From NCBI RefSeq assembly GCF_030817075.1, contig NZ_JAUSYU010000001.1, positions 1,240,001 through 1,304,000 on the forward strand: a stretch of 64,000 bases of DNA, in the 5' to 3' direction. The notes below the pieces were generated by a model. The model saw only the letters and a list, made by a program, of their open reading frames with translations, did not search any database and was not told the DNA's origin. Both the position numbers and the translations under genes were made by a program. Origin of the DNA: Arthrobacter sp. V1I9. GTDB taxonomy: Bacteria; Actinomycetota; Actinomycetes; Actinomycetales; Micrococcaceae. Below are positions 26,387 to 36,883 of this stretch, piece after piece. Numbering within the stretch: position 1 is the stretch's first letter; each line of letters begins with the position of its first letter.

Positions 26387-27307
26387 ATGAGGAAAAGATT
26401 CGATGTAGCCGGATCGGAGAGAAGGATACGGCTGGACCCGGACCTTCTACCAGCGGCGGAACGGTCCGGCACGCACCGCTCCGAGTACCAGAGCGTCCTC
26501 CTGCGCCTGGCGGACCAGGCAGCCGGAGCCGCGGCAGACCTCCTTGCGCTGGCTGTTCCGGTGGACTGCGTATGCTGCGGAGCCGAAGACCGGGCCCTCT
26601 GCATCCAGTGCGACCGCCACATCCGCCGCCTGACGCGCGACCCCTTCCGGGCCGAAAGCGGAGCACCTGCCCTGATGGACGTCGGCGGGGCCATGCTGCT
26701 GCCCGTGGTGGCTGCCGGCGTCTACCGGGAGGAGCTCGCCCAGGCCCTTCTGTCCTTCAAGCGGCACGGCCAGTATCAGCTCAGGAGCAGCCTGGGCCGG
26801 GCACTCGCCGGCGGTCTCCGTTCGGCACTACCGGGGACGGAGGCGAACTGCCTGGTTCCGGTGCCGAGCAGCAACGCGGCCTTCCTGAAGCGCGGATTCA
26901 GCCCGGTCCACCTGCTTTTGCGTGAAGTGACACGTCAGCTGCCGGGTCCCGCTGTGGAGGACGTGCTGGAGAAGACCGGCTCAGGCGGGCTGCAGCTGCC
27001 CGGAGGCCAAAAGGGCTTGGACCGTGGCGGCCGCGCCAAGCGCGTGCGGGGCTCCATGCGGGTCCGCAGGCGCGGACGAAACAAGGTGGCCGGACAACGC
27101 TGCATCATCGTCGACGACGTCCTCACCACCGGCGCGACACTTTCGGAAGCAGCCCGCGCACTGCACCTCGCTGGAGCCGTCGTGACCGGTGCCGTGGTCC
27201 TGGCAGCGACACGCCCGCCCGACTCTTCGGGTACCGGCGCCGCATCCGCTGAACCCCGGGGAATGGAGCATGACTTAGAAAAAAATAAACCAAGAAAGGA
27301 TGAATAA
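26387..27307 (+). CDS. ComF family protein / phosphoribosyltransferase
   Basis: A 306-aa protein with an N-terminal zinc-ribbon-like CVCCG...CIQC pair (residues ~64-80) and a C-terminal type I phosphoribosyltransferase domain whose PRPP loop is CIIVDDVLTTGATL. ComF proteins support DNA uptake in competent bacteria, but actinobacterial members are not proven to do so. Its position between lpqB and hpf is as in mycobacteria. The tail (DLEKNKPRKDE) is highly charged. Confidence 0.85.
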   Translation: MRKRFDVAGSERRIRLDPDLLPAAERSGTHRSEYQSVLLRLADQAAGAAADLLALAVPVDCVCCGAEDRALCIQCDRHIRRLTRDPFRAESGAPALMDVGGAMLLPVVAAGVYREELAQALLSFKRHGQYQLRSSLGRALAGGLRSALPGTEANCLVPVPSSNAAFLKRGFSPVHLLLREVTRQLPGPAVEDVLEKTGSGGLQLPGGQKGLDRGGRAKRVRGSMRVRRRGRNKVAGQRCIIVDDVLTTGATLSEAARALHLAGAVVTGAVVLAATRPPDSSGTGAASAEPRGMEHDLEKNKPRKDE

Positions 27308-27451
27308 CATGTGGCTATGAACTAACGTCGGTGGTGGGTACCAAGAACAGAATGTACCTTTCGATGGCGGCTCGGAGAGGGGCTTGACTGTCAAACAGAT
27401 CGGCCCAGGGAAGCGCTGCTGTCGTGTCACCGAAGTCATTTGGAGGGCACC

Positions 27452-28177
27452 ATGGAGTTTATGATCAGCGGACGAAATCTGACAGTTTCAGACCGGTTCC
27501 GCGAATATGCCGGGGAGAAGATCTCGAAGATCGAGTCGCTGGGAGACAAAGTCCAGCGGGTTGATGCGAAAGTTTCCAAGGAGACCAGCTCGCGGCAGAC
27601 CGGCGATCAGTTGACAGTCGAGGTGACAGTACTGGGCAGGGGACCGGTAATCCGTGCCGAAGCAAGCGCCGCTGACAAATTCGCTGCATTCGACCTTGCG
27701 TACAACAAGCTGCTTGAGCGGCTCCGCCGGGCCAAGGACCGCAAGAAGGTCCATCACGGCAGGCACACGCCAAAAGCTGTCCGGGAAGCAACCGCCACGC
27801 TGGAGCCTGCCAGTACCCACGAACCCCTCTATGTCGAGGCGAGCCACCGGAATGAAACCGCGGAGGCCCCCGCAGAGACGTCCCCCTACGATGTGGACAA
27901 TGACATCCCGGCCGGCGATTCCCCGGTCCTGATCCGGCGAAAGGTCTTCCCGGCGGCTTCACTTTCCCTCGACGACGCCGTGGACAACATGGAACTTGTC
28001 GGCCACGACTTCTACCTGTTCGTGGATAAGGCTACGAATACGCCGTCCGTCGTTTACCGGCGCCGCGGCTGGACCTATGGGGTCATCACCCTTGACCATG
28101 AATGCGAACCGGGTGACACCGTGGTCGAAGAAAAAATTATTGCGTACCGTTCGGATGACGCAGCAGCAAACGCTTAG
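27452..28177 (+). CDS. hpf: Long-form ribosome hibernation-promoting factor
   Basis: A 241-aa protein. Residues ~1-105 form the HPF/YfiA ribosome-binding domain (MISGRNLTVSDRFREYAGEKI...), a variable linker follows, and residues ~175-235 are the dimerisation domain (VIRRKVFPAASLSLDDAV-like, DNMELVGHDFYLFVDKATN, VVYRRRGWTYGVI). Long HPF joins ribosomes into inactive 100S dimers under stress. GGAGG lies 6 nt before the ATG. The ~145-nt leader may carry stress promoters, but I could not assign one with confidence. Confidence 0.95.
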   Translation: MEFMISGRNLTVSDRFREYAGEKISKIESLGDKVQRVDAKVSKETSSRQTGDQLTVEVTVLGRGPVIRAEASAADKFAAFDLAYNKLLERLRRAKDRKKVHHGRHTPKAVREATATLEPASTHEPLYVEASHRNETAEAPAETSPYDVDNDIPAGDSPVLIRRKVFPAASLSLDDAVDNMELVGHDFYLFVDKATNTPSVVYRRRGWTYGVITLDHECEPGDTVVEEKIIAYRSDDAAANA

Positions 28178-28209
28178 GGTGGTGAACTCCATCCACAGAG
28201 AGGACTGAT

Positions 28210-29478
28210 GTGCCAGCGACGCTGAGCCTGGACCAGGCCCGGCGGATCGCTCTGGCGGCACAGGGACTCGACAAGGGACGGCCCACCGGCCCCGTGACAT
28301 CACGGACGGTGGGCCGCACCTTTGCCCGGCTCCAGCTCGTCCAGATTGATTCCGTCAACGTTCTGGCCCGCAGTCATTTCCTTCCCTTCTTCTCCCGGTT
28401 GGGGAACTACGACCGCACCATCCTCCAGCGGATGTCCGGTACCCATCCGCGGCGCATGGTTGAGTACTGGGCGCACGAAGCCAGCTATATCCGCCCTGAG
28501 CATTTTCCCGACCTCCGTCTCTGGCAGAAGAGGGCCTGGGTGGGCGCCGCCGGCATGGACCCGGGTGTGCGCGCCACCATCTCGGCCAGGATCCTGGAAA
28601 CGCTCGCATCCTCACGCCCCATGACAGCTGCCGAAATAGCGGCGAGGATCGGTCACATCGAGGAAAAGCAGTCGGGCAAGTGGGGCTGGAACTGGAGCGC
28701 CGTCAAGCGGGTCCTGGAGCACTTGTTTGAGGAGGGCCTCGTTTCGGCAGCTTCCCGGACCGAGCAGTTTGAGCGCAAGTACACGCTGACCGCCAGGGTT
28801 CTGCCGGCCGTGCACCTTGCTGAGCCCGGTGAACCGGATCCCGCCCCTGCCCTGCACCGCCTTATCGATGCGGCTGCCCAGGCGCATGGCATCGGAACGG
28901 TGCGCTGCTTCGCTGACTACTTCCGCACGCCGGTCAAGGCTGCAGCTGCATCCGTGGAACGTCTGGTGGCTTGCGGCAGGCTGGAGCGCGTGGCCGTCGC
29001 CGGCTGGAACCGTGAGGTGTTCCGCCACGTCGAGGCAACCCTTCCCCGGCGCGCGGCCGGCCGGGCCCTGTTGAGCCCGTTCGATTCCCTGGTCTTTGAA
29101 CGTCGCCGACTGGAGGAACTTTTCGGCTTCCACTACCGGATTGAGATCTATACTCCGGAGCACAAAAGGCGCTACGGGTACTACGTCCTTCCTTTTCTCC
29201 TAAGGGACCGGATTGTGGCGCGGGTGGACCTAAAGGCTGACCGCGCAGGTGGGAAACTGTTGGCAAAGTCCGCCTTCGCAGAGCCCGGCGCCCCGGCGGA
29301 CACCGCCGTCGAACTCGCCGCGGAGCTTCGATTGATGGCAGATTGGCTGGGACTGCCGGACGTGGAGGTGGGTGACCGCGGTGATCTGGCGGCGAACCTC
29401 GGGAAGGCAGTGGCCGGCACTCGGCCCGTATCCGCTCTCAGGGAACAAACGAGCCGCGGGGCGGTGTCTCTCCCGTAG
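28210..29478 (+). CDS. Winged-helix DNA glycosylase of the YcaQ/AlkX (HTH_42) family
   Basis: A 422-aa protein of the YcaQ family, whose members unhook interstrand DNA crosslinks and excise bulky alkylated bases. The QxD catalytic motif is seen as [21 protein letters not shown] (~38-58), followed by [13 protein letters not shown] and the winged-helix repeats; [44 protein letters not shown] is the conserved C-terminal part. The GTG start has AGAGAGGA 6 nt upstream. It sits between hpf and secA. Confidence 0.85.
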   Translation: MPATLSLDQARRIALAAQGLDKGRPTGPVTSRTVGRTFARLQLVQIDSVNVLARSHFLPFFSRLGNYDRTILQRMSGTHPRRMVEYWAHEASYIRPEHFPDLRLWQKRAWVGAAGMDPGVRATISARILETLASSRPMTAAEIAARIGHIEEKQSGKWGWNWSAVKRVLEHLFEEGLVSAASRTEQFERKYTLTARVLPAVHLAEPGEPDPAPALHRLIDAAAQAHGIGTVRCFADYFRTPVKAAAASVERLVACGRLERVAVAGWNREVFRHVEATLPRRAAGRALLSPFDSLVFERRRLEELFGFHYRIEIYTPEHKRRYGYYVLPFLLRDRIVARVDLKADRAGGKLLAKSAFAEPGAPADTAVELAAELRLMADWLGLPDVEVGDRGDLAANLGKAVAGTRPVSALREQTSRGAVSLP

Positions 29479-29524
29479 ACTAAAAACGCCAGAATTCGGC
29501 GGCAAAGACTGGGAGCATCTTCAC

Positions 29525-32266
<2,742 letters not shown>

Positions 32267-32303
32267 CATGTTGGTTATGTGAAAGCTGATAGTCGAAGAT
32301 AGG

Positions 32304-32333
32304 GCAGGGCCGGGGCAAGATCCCCGGCCCTGC
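32304..32333. terminator. Intrinsic terminator after secA
   Basis: A perfect 12-bp stem (GCAGGGCCGGGG / CCCCGGCCCTGC) with a 6-nt loop, 37 nt after the secA stop. It lies between convergent genes and may act in both directions. Confidence 0.75.
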
Positions 32334-32392
32334 TGTCGTCCCGCTGCATCTGCCGGTGCCCGCTACTGCCAGGGCTCGTTGCTGCAAGTCCG

Positions 32393-32887
32393 TCAGCCAA
32401 TAACAAGCTCAGTCACCCGCCACACCTGTTTGCCGCGCTCGAGCCGCACGGCCACAGCCCGGGCGCGGACATCGTCCACCACAACGGCACTGGCTTCGTA
32501 AACTCCCTCCGCTACTTCGCAAACGCGGACCGATCGAACAATGGAATTCCTGTGCAGCCGTGCCAGGGCCGGGTTGCCGGTACGGGTGATCTCGCGCCTG
32601 ATCAGGCACGCGCGGTGCTGCAGCGCTGCCAGGCATTGTGGGTCAAGCCGACGTGCCAGCTGATGGACAGGGCGGATTCCTGCAAGCACTTCCATGGCTG
32701 CCTGGATGGTGCCGCGGGTGACCGCCCGTACCTCCGATAACGAATCGACCGGACGTAGAGCCGGAGCCGTACCAGTCTGTGCTGGAGGGGAAGTCCTGGC
32801 GGGAGACTGCGGTGGAACGCGCCTGGGGGTGGGGCTGCCCTCGCTCCCGGGCGCTTGGAGGGCTCGAATTGGTGTGGCTGCGGTCAT
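32393..32887 (-). CDS. Rv3235 family protein
   Basis: A 164-aa protein. The first ~45 residues are Pro/Ser-rich; the rest (AAMEVLAGIRPVHQLARRLDPQCLAALQHRA...VWRVTELVIG) matches the Rv3235 family of small actinobacterial proteins of unknown function. Its place near secA is shared with mycobacteria. AGGGGAAA precedes the ATG. Confidence 0.8.
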   Translation of the reverse strand: MTAATPIRALQAPGSEGSPTPRRVPPQSPARTSPPAQTGTAPALRPVDSLSEVRAVTRGTIQAAMEVLAGIRPVHQLARRLDPQCLAALQHRACLIRREITRTGNPALARLHRNSIVRSVRVCEVAEGVYEASAVVVDDVRARAVAVRLERGKQVWRVTELVIG

Positions 32888-32946
32888 TGCTTTCCCCTTG
32901 GTTAGTGGCCTGAGTTATGGCACGAATGGTTGAAGCCCCGCCGTGA

Positions 32947-33741
32947 CTATGTTGCGGAGGGCGGCTGAAGTATTTGTCCCGGCAGCAGCACGTCCGGATT
33001 TTGGCCGATAAGCGCCCGGTTGGCCTCGTACCACCGTGGCCATTGCATCGCGATCTCCACGTCCGAGGCCCCTGGACCCATAGCATGTGCGGCAACGTCC
33101 CACAATGTGTCTCCGGCCAGGACGGTCACGGCAGCGGCAGCGGCGCCGCTTGCCGTGTCGTCGGCCGCGCGTACTGCAGGAGGCGCCAGCAGTCCAGGGC
33201 CTGCGACCGGGGCAGCCGGCTGCCAACCCGGATTGGTCTCTCTTGAAGCCGCGCGGGCTTTTGCTGTTGCCTCGACCGCCGGCTCCAATACCTGGTTCAC
33301 GCGGCTCCCGGGACTCGCGGGAGCCGATGCTGCGTGGTCCTGGGTGGGGGTCCATTCCGGTCCGGACAGCACCGGGTGCGCATTCGCGGCCGGACCGGAT
33401 ACGAGCTGAACCGAAAGTGCAGCAAGCACCACCCGCTGCATGAGGGCGGGCGAGAGTTTCCGGGTTAGGGCCGCCGCACGGGTCTTGCCGTTTCGATCAA
33501 GGAGAGTGGTGGCGCCAGCGAAGAGCAATGCAAGGAACCACCAGCCCACCAATCCAGCTCCGGCGGCTGCCGCGGCTGCCCCTAGGAGGTGCTCCGCCTG
33601 AAGTCCCTGGTGCCCGGCGGAGGATTGCTGCCATTGCTCCAGAATCCCGGAACCGGCCGCATAAAGCAGGACACCCAAGAGCAATATGGCCGTCGCGCTT
33701 ATGACATCGGTCCCTCGACCAGGTTCTGCTGCTTGAGTCAC
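32947..33741 (-). CDS. LysM domain-containing membrane protein
   Basis: A 264-aa protein with two or three hydrophobic segments in the first ~145 residues, a Pro/Ala-rich linker and a C-terminal LysM domain (VTVLAGDTLWDVAAHAMGPG...NPDVLLPGQILQPP, ~205-262). LysM binds peptidoglycan glycan strands, so it is probably membrane-anchored with the LysM outside. GTG start with AAGGAAAA upstream. It is 59 nt upstream of and co-directional with the Rv3235-like gene. Confidence 0.82.
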   Translation of the reverse strand: MTQAAEPGRGTDVISATAILLLGVLLYAAGSGILEQWQQSSAGHQGLQAEHLLGAAAAAAGAGLVGWWFLALLFAGATTLLDRNGKTRAAALTRKLSPALMQRVVLAALSVQLVSGPAANAHPVLSGPEWTPTQDHAASAPASPGSRVNQVLEPAVEATAKARAASRETNPGWQPAAPVAGPGLLAPPAVRAADDTASGAAAAAVTVLAGDTLWDVAAHAMGPGASDVEIAMQWPRWYEANRALIGQNPDVLLPGQILQPPSAT

Positions 33742-33751
33742 TACTTTTCCT

Positions 33752-33781
33752 TTTGATGCAGTTTGATGCGGTTTGACATCA
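33752..33781. repeat. Three imperfect 10-bp direct repeats upstream of the LysM gene
   Basis: TTTGATGCAG, TTTGATGCGG and TTTGACATCA lie head to tail, exactly one helical turn apart, within the divergent spacer just upstream of the LysM gene. They could be protein-binding sites; no function is known. Confidence 0.5.
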
Positions 33782-33845
33782 GTAGGGACAGTTTGCCTTG
33801 CTCTTTCTTTCTTTGTCCAGACGTTGGAGAGAAAAAGTTGTGTTG

Positions 33846-33874
33846 TTGACGCTGTCTGGGTTGGGCCCTACGCT
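33846..33874 (+). promoter_or_regulatory. Promoter for a leaderless transcript
   Basis: TTGACG (33846-33851) and TACGCT (33869-33874) are 17 bp apart, and the ATG of the next gene is 6 nt after the -10 box. No ribosome binding site lies before the ATG. Confidence 0.65.
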
Positions 33875-33880
33875 GGCCGA

Positions 33881-34450
33881 ATGCGCTGGGATGCACTGTT
33901 TGGGGACCTCGAGAGCCAACTGGCGGAGGCGGAGCGGCTTGCTCTGGACGCCGAAGTCAATGAGCGGGCGCGGGCGGAGATGGTTGGCCTGGACCTGGCT
34001 GACCGACTGCGGGCGGTTTTGGGCTGCCGGTTGACCGTCTATTTGTCATCCGGCGAATCTTTTTCAGGGGCGCTCACCCACGCCGGTGGAGACGCGCTGG
34101 TGCTGGATGAAGAACAGCACCAACTGCTCATTCCCTACGCGGCAGCGGTGCGCTACACGGGCCTCGGCCGGCTGTCGGTGGCGGAATCGTCGTCCGTGCG
34201 CCGGGGAATTGGACTCGCCAGCGCCCTGCGCGGCATGGCCCGGGACCGGGCCGAGTTGTCAGTCCTTATCGGGAATGCTGGGGGTGCGTTGCGACTGGCA
34301 GGAGTCATAGACCGGGTTGGCAGGGATTACTTCGAGCTTGCTGTCCTCACCCCGGGCGAAGCGCGCCGCAGCCATCAGGTTAGCCAGGTGACGACAATTC
34401 CCTTTACCGCGTTGGCGGCAATCAGGTCGCGACGGACCAGCGAGATCTAA
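33881..34450 (+). CDS. Conserved actinobacterial protein of unknown function
   Basis: A 189-aa soluble protein starting MRWDALFGDLESQLAEAERLALDAEV with a likely coiled-coil first helix (residues ~5-40), then a compact beta-rich part (GCRLTVYLSSGESFSGALTHAGGDALVLDEEQHQLLIPYAAAVRYTGLGRL) that has an Sm/Hfq-like feel, though I cannot assign it. No signal peptide or membrane helix. The open frame extends upstream to 33773, but the promoter at 33846-33874 would lie inside it, so the ATG at 33881 is chosen. Confidence 0.72.
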   Translation: MRWDALFGDLESQLAEAERLALDAEVNERARAEMVGLDLADRLRAVLGCRLTVYLSSGESFSGALTHAGGDALVLDEEQHQLLIPYAAAVRYTGLGRLSVAESSSVRRGIGLASALRGMARDRAELSVLIGNAGGALRLAGVIDRVGRDYFELAVLTPGEARRSHQVSQVTTIPFTALAAIRSRRTSEI

Positions 34451-34508
34451 GCGCCGGCGCACCGCCGGAGTGACCAGGGAGGCCGGAGCGCTACGCCGAA
34501 AGGGAAAG

Positions 34509-34724
34509 TCAGACGGACTTGGACTTGGATTCCTGGATCATCCGGCTGGCTTCGGCGTACCGTTCCTCGATGTACTGCTCAAGCATTTTTTCCTCGACCC
34601 GCCACTGTCCCCGGCCGCCAACCTGGATAGCTTTGAGCTCGCCGCTGCGGACCAAGGCATAAGCAGCCGGAGAGTTGATCTGAAGCTGCTCGGCGACGTC
34701 TGCAAGTGTAAGAAACCGGGGCAT
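34509..34724 (-). CDS. Small helix-turn-helix protein, excisionase/MerR-like family
   Basis: A 71-aa protein made almost wholly of an excisionase-type winged helix (FLTLADVAEQLQINSPAAYALVRSGELKAIQVGGRGQWRVEE) with a basic/acidic C-terminal helix. It resembles the helix-turn-helix proteins of the BldC/excisionase superfamily that act as transcription factors in Actinobacteria. No phage or integrase gene is nearby, so a true excisionase role is unlikely. CAATAT lies 6 nt before the ATG, suggesting a leaderless message. The longer upstream frame is not family-like. Confidence 0.8.
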   Translation of the reverse strand: MPRFLTLADVAEQLQINSPAAYALVRSGELKAIQVGGRGQWRVEEKMLEQYIEERYAEASRMIQESKSKSV

Positions 34725-34877
34725 GTATCCATATTGCCACCGAGACGGCAGTTTGCTGCTGTTATCCACAATTTGGCCTCGTTTGAACTTATGACTTTTG
34801 TTCCGGCGTCCCTGCCGTAACAATGAGGAGTCCGGACACAGCGAGCAGTCCCGGCGCGCATAGGGGGAGAAACGGTA

Positions 34878-35522
34878 ATGGTTCCTGAGTCATCTGCCAC
34901 GGCGGCAAGGCTGAAACGACCTTCGTGGAAGGACCCCCGCCTGCTGGTAGGTGTTCTCCTTGTGTTGGCATCCGTTGCGGGCGTTGTATTCCTCGTGGGA
35001 AGCGCGGACCGGACCACGGAGGTTTACGCGGCCCGCGACGGCATAGCGGTGGGCGAGAAGCTGACGTCGGAGAACGTCGTTCGGGCCAAGGTCAGGCTGG
35101 GGGAGACAGAGGCGCAGTACATCACCGCCGAGTCCGGCCTGCCGGAGAACGTGGTGGCGGTGCAAAGGATTGGCAAGGACCAGCTGGTTCCCCGGGCCAG
35201 CCTCGGTGCAGTGGACGAACTGGACCGTAAGCCCGTCGCCTTGGCCATCGAGGAGACGCTTCCGGCGCAGGCAGTGGCCGGCGCCAGGGTCGATGTCTGG
35301 GTCGCCCAGCCCGATGCGCGCAATGGCTTCAGCGAACCTAAACTTCTTCTTCCGGGAGCTGAAATCGCTGAGGTGACGGAGGGTTCAACAGCCCTTGGGT
35401 CGTCCCGTACCACCGTGTTGATGGTCCTGGTGGAGGATAACCAGATGCCTGCGCTGCTGGGGGCGCAGGCGAATGAAGCCAAAATTTCTGTGGTGTGGAA
35501 CCCCGGAGGCGGCAGCAGATGA
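34878..35522 (+). CDS. SAF domain protein, CpaB/RcpC-like
   Basis: A 214-aa protein with one membrane helix (residues ~24-42) followed by a SAF domain (TTEVYAARDGIAVGEKLTSENVVRAKVRLGE...). CpaB/RcpC proteins belong to Flp/Tad pilus machines as periplasmic components. GGGGGAG precedes the ATG, and its stop overlaps the next start (ATGA). No other tad genes (cpaF, tadB/C, flp) are nearby. Confidence 0.75.
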   Translation: MVPESSATAARLKRPSWKDPRLLVGVLLVLASVAGVVFLVGSADRTTEVYAARDGIAVGEKLTSENVVRAKVRLGETEAQYITAESGLPENVVAVQRIGKDQLVPRASLGAVDELDRKPVALAIEETLPAQAVAGARVDVWVAQPDARNGFSEPKLLLPGAEIAEVTEGSTALGSSRTTVLMVLVEDNQMPALLGAQANEAKISVVWNPGGGSR

Positions 35523-36826
35523 GTATTCCCGTCGTCACCGTCGGGCAGAGCCGCGAGGATCTGGTCGGTGGGCTGGAACGCCTGCACGGTCCGGTCACTG
35601 TAGTCCGGAGATGCGCGGAACTGGCCGAGTTGCTGGCAGCCTGCCAAAGCGGACTGGCGAGGGCCGCCGTTGTCGCCGAAGGCTCCGAGGGCCTGACCGC
35701 TTCGCTCGTGGACCGGCTCGGAGCGGTTGGTGTCGCCATTATTGCCCTGACCGACTCGGCCGGGGAAGCCGCGAGGCTCCGGGGCATAGGAGTCGCTTCC
35801 GCCCTCACCGGAGTGGAATCCGCCGTGCTGTCAGAGAGGATTGCCGAGGCAGTCGCCCAACTGGCAGGCGGCGGACCCCGGGTCGCGCACCGGAGCCGTG
35901 CCGCCGACACCGGCGCTGCCCTCCATCCGGTTCCGGTGGAACCACCAAGCAGCCCGGAGGAGCCGGGGCCAGGGCGGATCATCGCAGTTTGGGGCCCCGC
36001 AGGCGCCCCTGGACGGACCCTGGTTGCGGCCAACATCGCGGGCGAGCTCGCTGCCGAGGGGAAGTCTGTCGTCCTCGTCGACGCCGACAGCTACGGTGCG
36101 AGCATAGCGGCTGTGCTGGGCCTGATGGATGAGTCCGCCGGTTTGGCACAGGCATGCAGGCTGGCTGACCAGGGGCTCCTGGACGCGGAGGCGCTGAAAA
36201 GGGTGGCCACGCCGGTGGCCACCAAACTTGGTTCTTTCCGTGTTCTTACTGGAATCACCCGCGCGGACCGGTGGACGGAGCTCCGCGCATCTGCACTGGC
36301 TCTTGTCCTCGAACGGGCGAAGCAAATTGCAGAGGTAGTTGTGGTGGATACCGGATTCTGCCTCGAGGCTGATGAGGAGCTGAGTTTTGACACCATGGCT
36401 CCCCGGCGGAACGCGGCTACTTTGCGGTCCCTTGAACTGGCCGACACTGTCTACGCTGTCGGGGCCGCCGATCCTGTCGGTGTGCCAAGGCTCGTGCGGG
36501 GTTTGGCCGAGCTTGAAACCGCTGTTCCACAAGCCGCGCCCATTGTGGTCATGAACAAGGTCAGGGCCTCCTCGGTGGGCCGGGTACCCGAGCGGCAGCT
36601 GCAGGACGCGTGGGAAAGGTTCGGGCCGGCGTCGGAGTTGAAAGCCTTCCTGCCTGCAGACAGTGCCGCGGCGGACGCTGCCCTGCTGGGTGGTTCGCTG
36701 CTGCTGGAGGCGGCACCTGACTCGCCCCTTCGCCGGGCCATCGCACAACTCGTTTGTGCACCCGCCCAGCAAAAATCCAAAACCTCTGTCTTTTCTTCCA
36801 CAGCAGCCCGCAGGCTAAAAGACTAG
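35519..36826 (+). CDS. CpaE-like P-loop ATPase (MinD/ParA superfamily)
   Basis: A 435-aa protein with an N-terminal receiver-like region (~1-135), a Pro-rich linker and a MinD/ParA domain: deviant Walker A GPAGAPGRTLVAAN (~165) where Arg replaces the usual signature Lys, SVVLVDADSYGASIAAVLGL (A'), and VVVVDTGF (B). Such CpaE-like proteins localise pilus or division machinery. It is coupled to the SAF gene by ATGA. The reading frame extends 24 nt upstream, but the overlap start is preferred. Confidence 0.78.
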   Translation: MSIPVVTVGQSREDLVGGLERLHGPVTVVRRCAELAELLAACQSGLARAAVVAEGSEGLTASLVDRLGAVGVAIIALTDSAGEAARLRGIGVASALTGVESAVLSERIAEAVAQLAGGGPRVAHRSRAADTGAALHPVPVEPPSSPEEPGPGRIIAVWGPAGAPGRTLVAANIAGELAAEGKSVVLVDADSYGASIAAVLGLMDESAGLAQACRLADQGLLDAEALKRVATPVATKLGSFRVLTGITRADRWTELRASALALVLERAKQIAEVVVVDTGFCLEADEELSFDTMAPRRNAATLRSLELADTVYAVGAADPVGVPRLVRGLAELETAVPQAAPIVVMNKVRASSVGRVPERQLQDAWERFGPASELKAFLPADSAAADAALLGGSLLLEAAPDSPLRRAIAQLVCAPAQQKSKTSVFSSTAARRLKD

Positions 36827-36883
36827 GCTCGCCGTAAGAGCTGCAAGGAAGCAGCGAATATCTTGTGATGGAGGCGTGTGTCG

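Noticed and set aside
27308..27451. Possible structured RNA or riboswitch in the hpf leader
   Set aside because: I could not find a consistent fold or known motif; a GGTACC/GTACC similarity is too short to support one.
34451..34508. CCGGCG/CGCCGG hairpin as terminator between convergent genes
   Set aside because: Only 6 bp with a 3-nt loop and no T-run; too weak to call.
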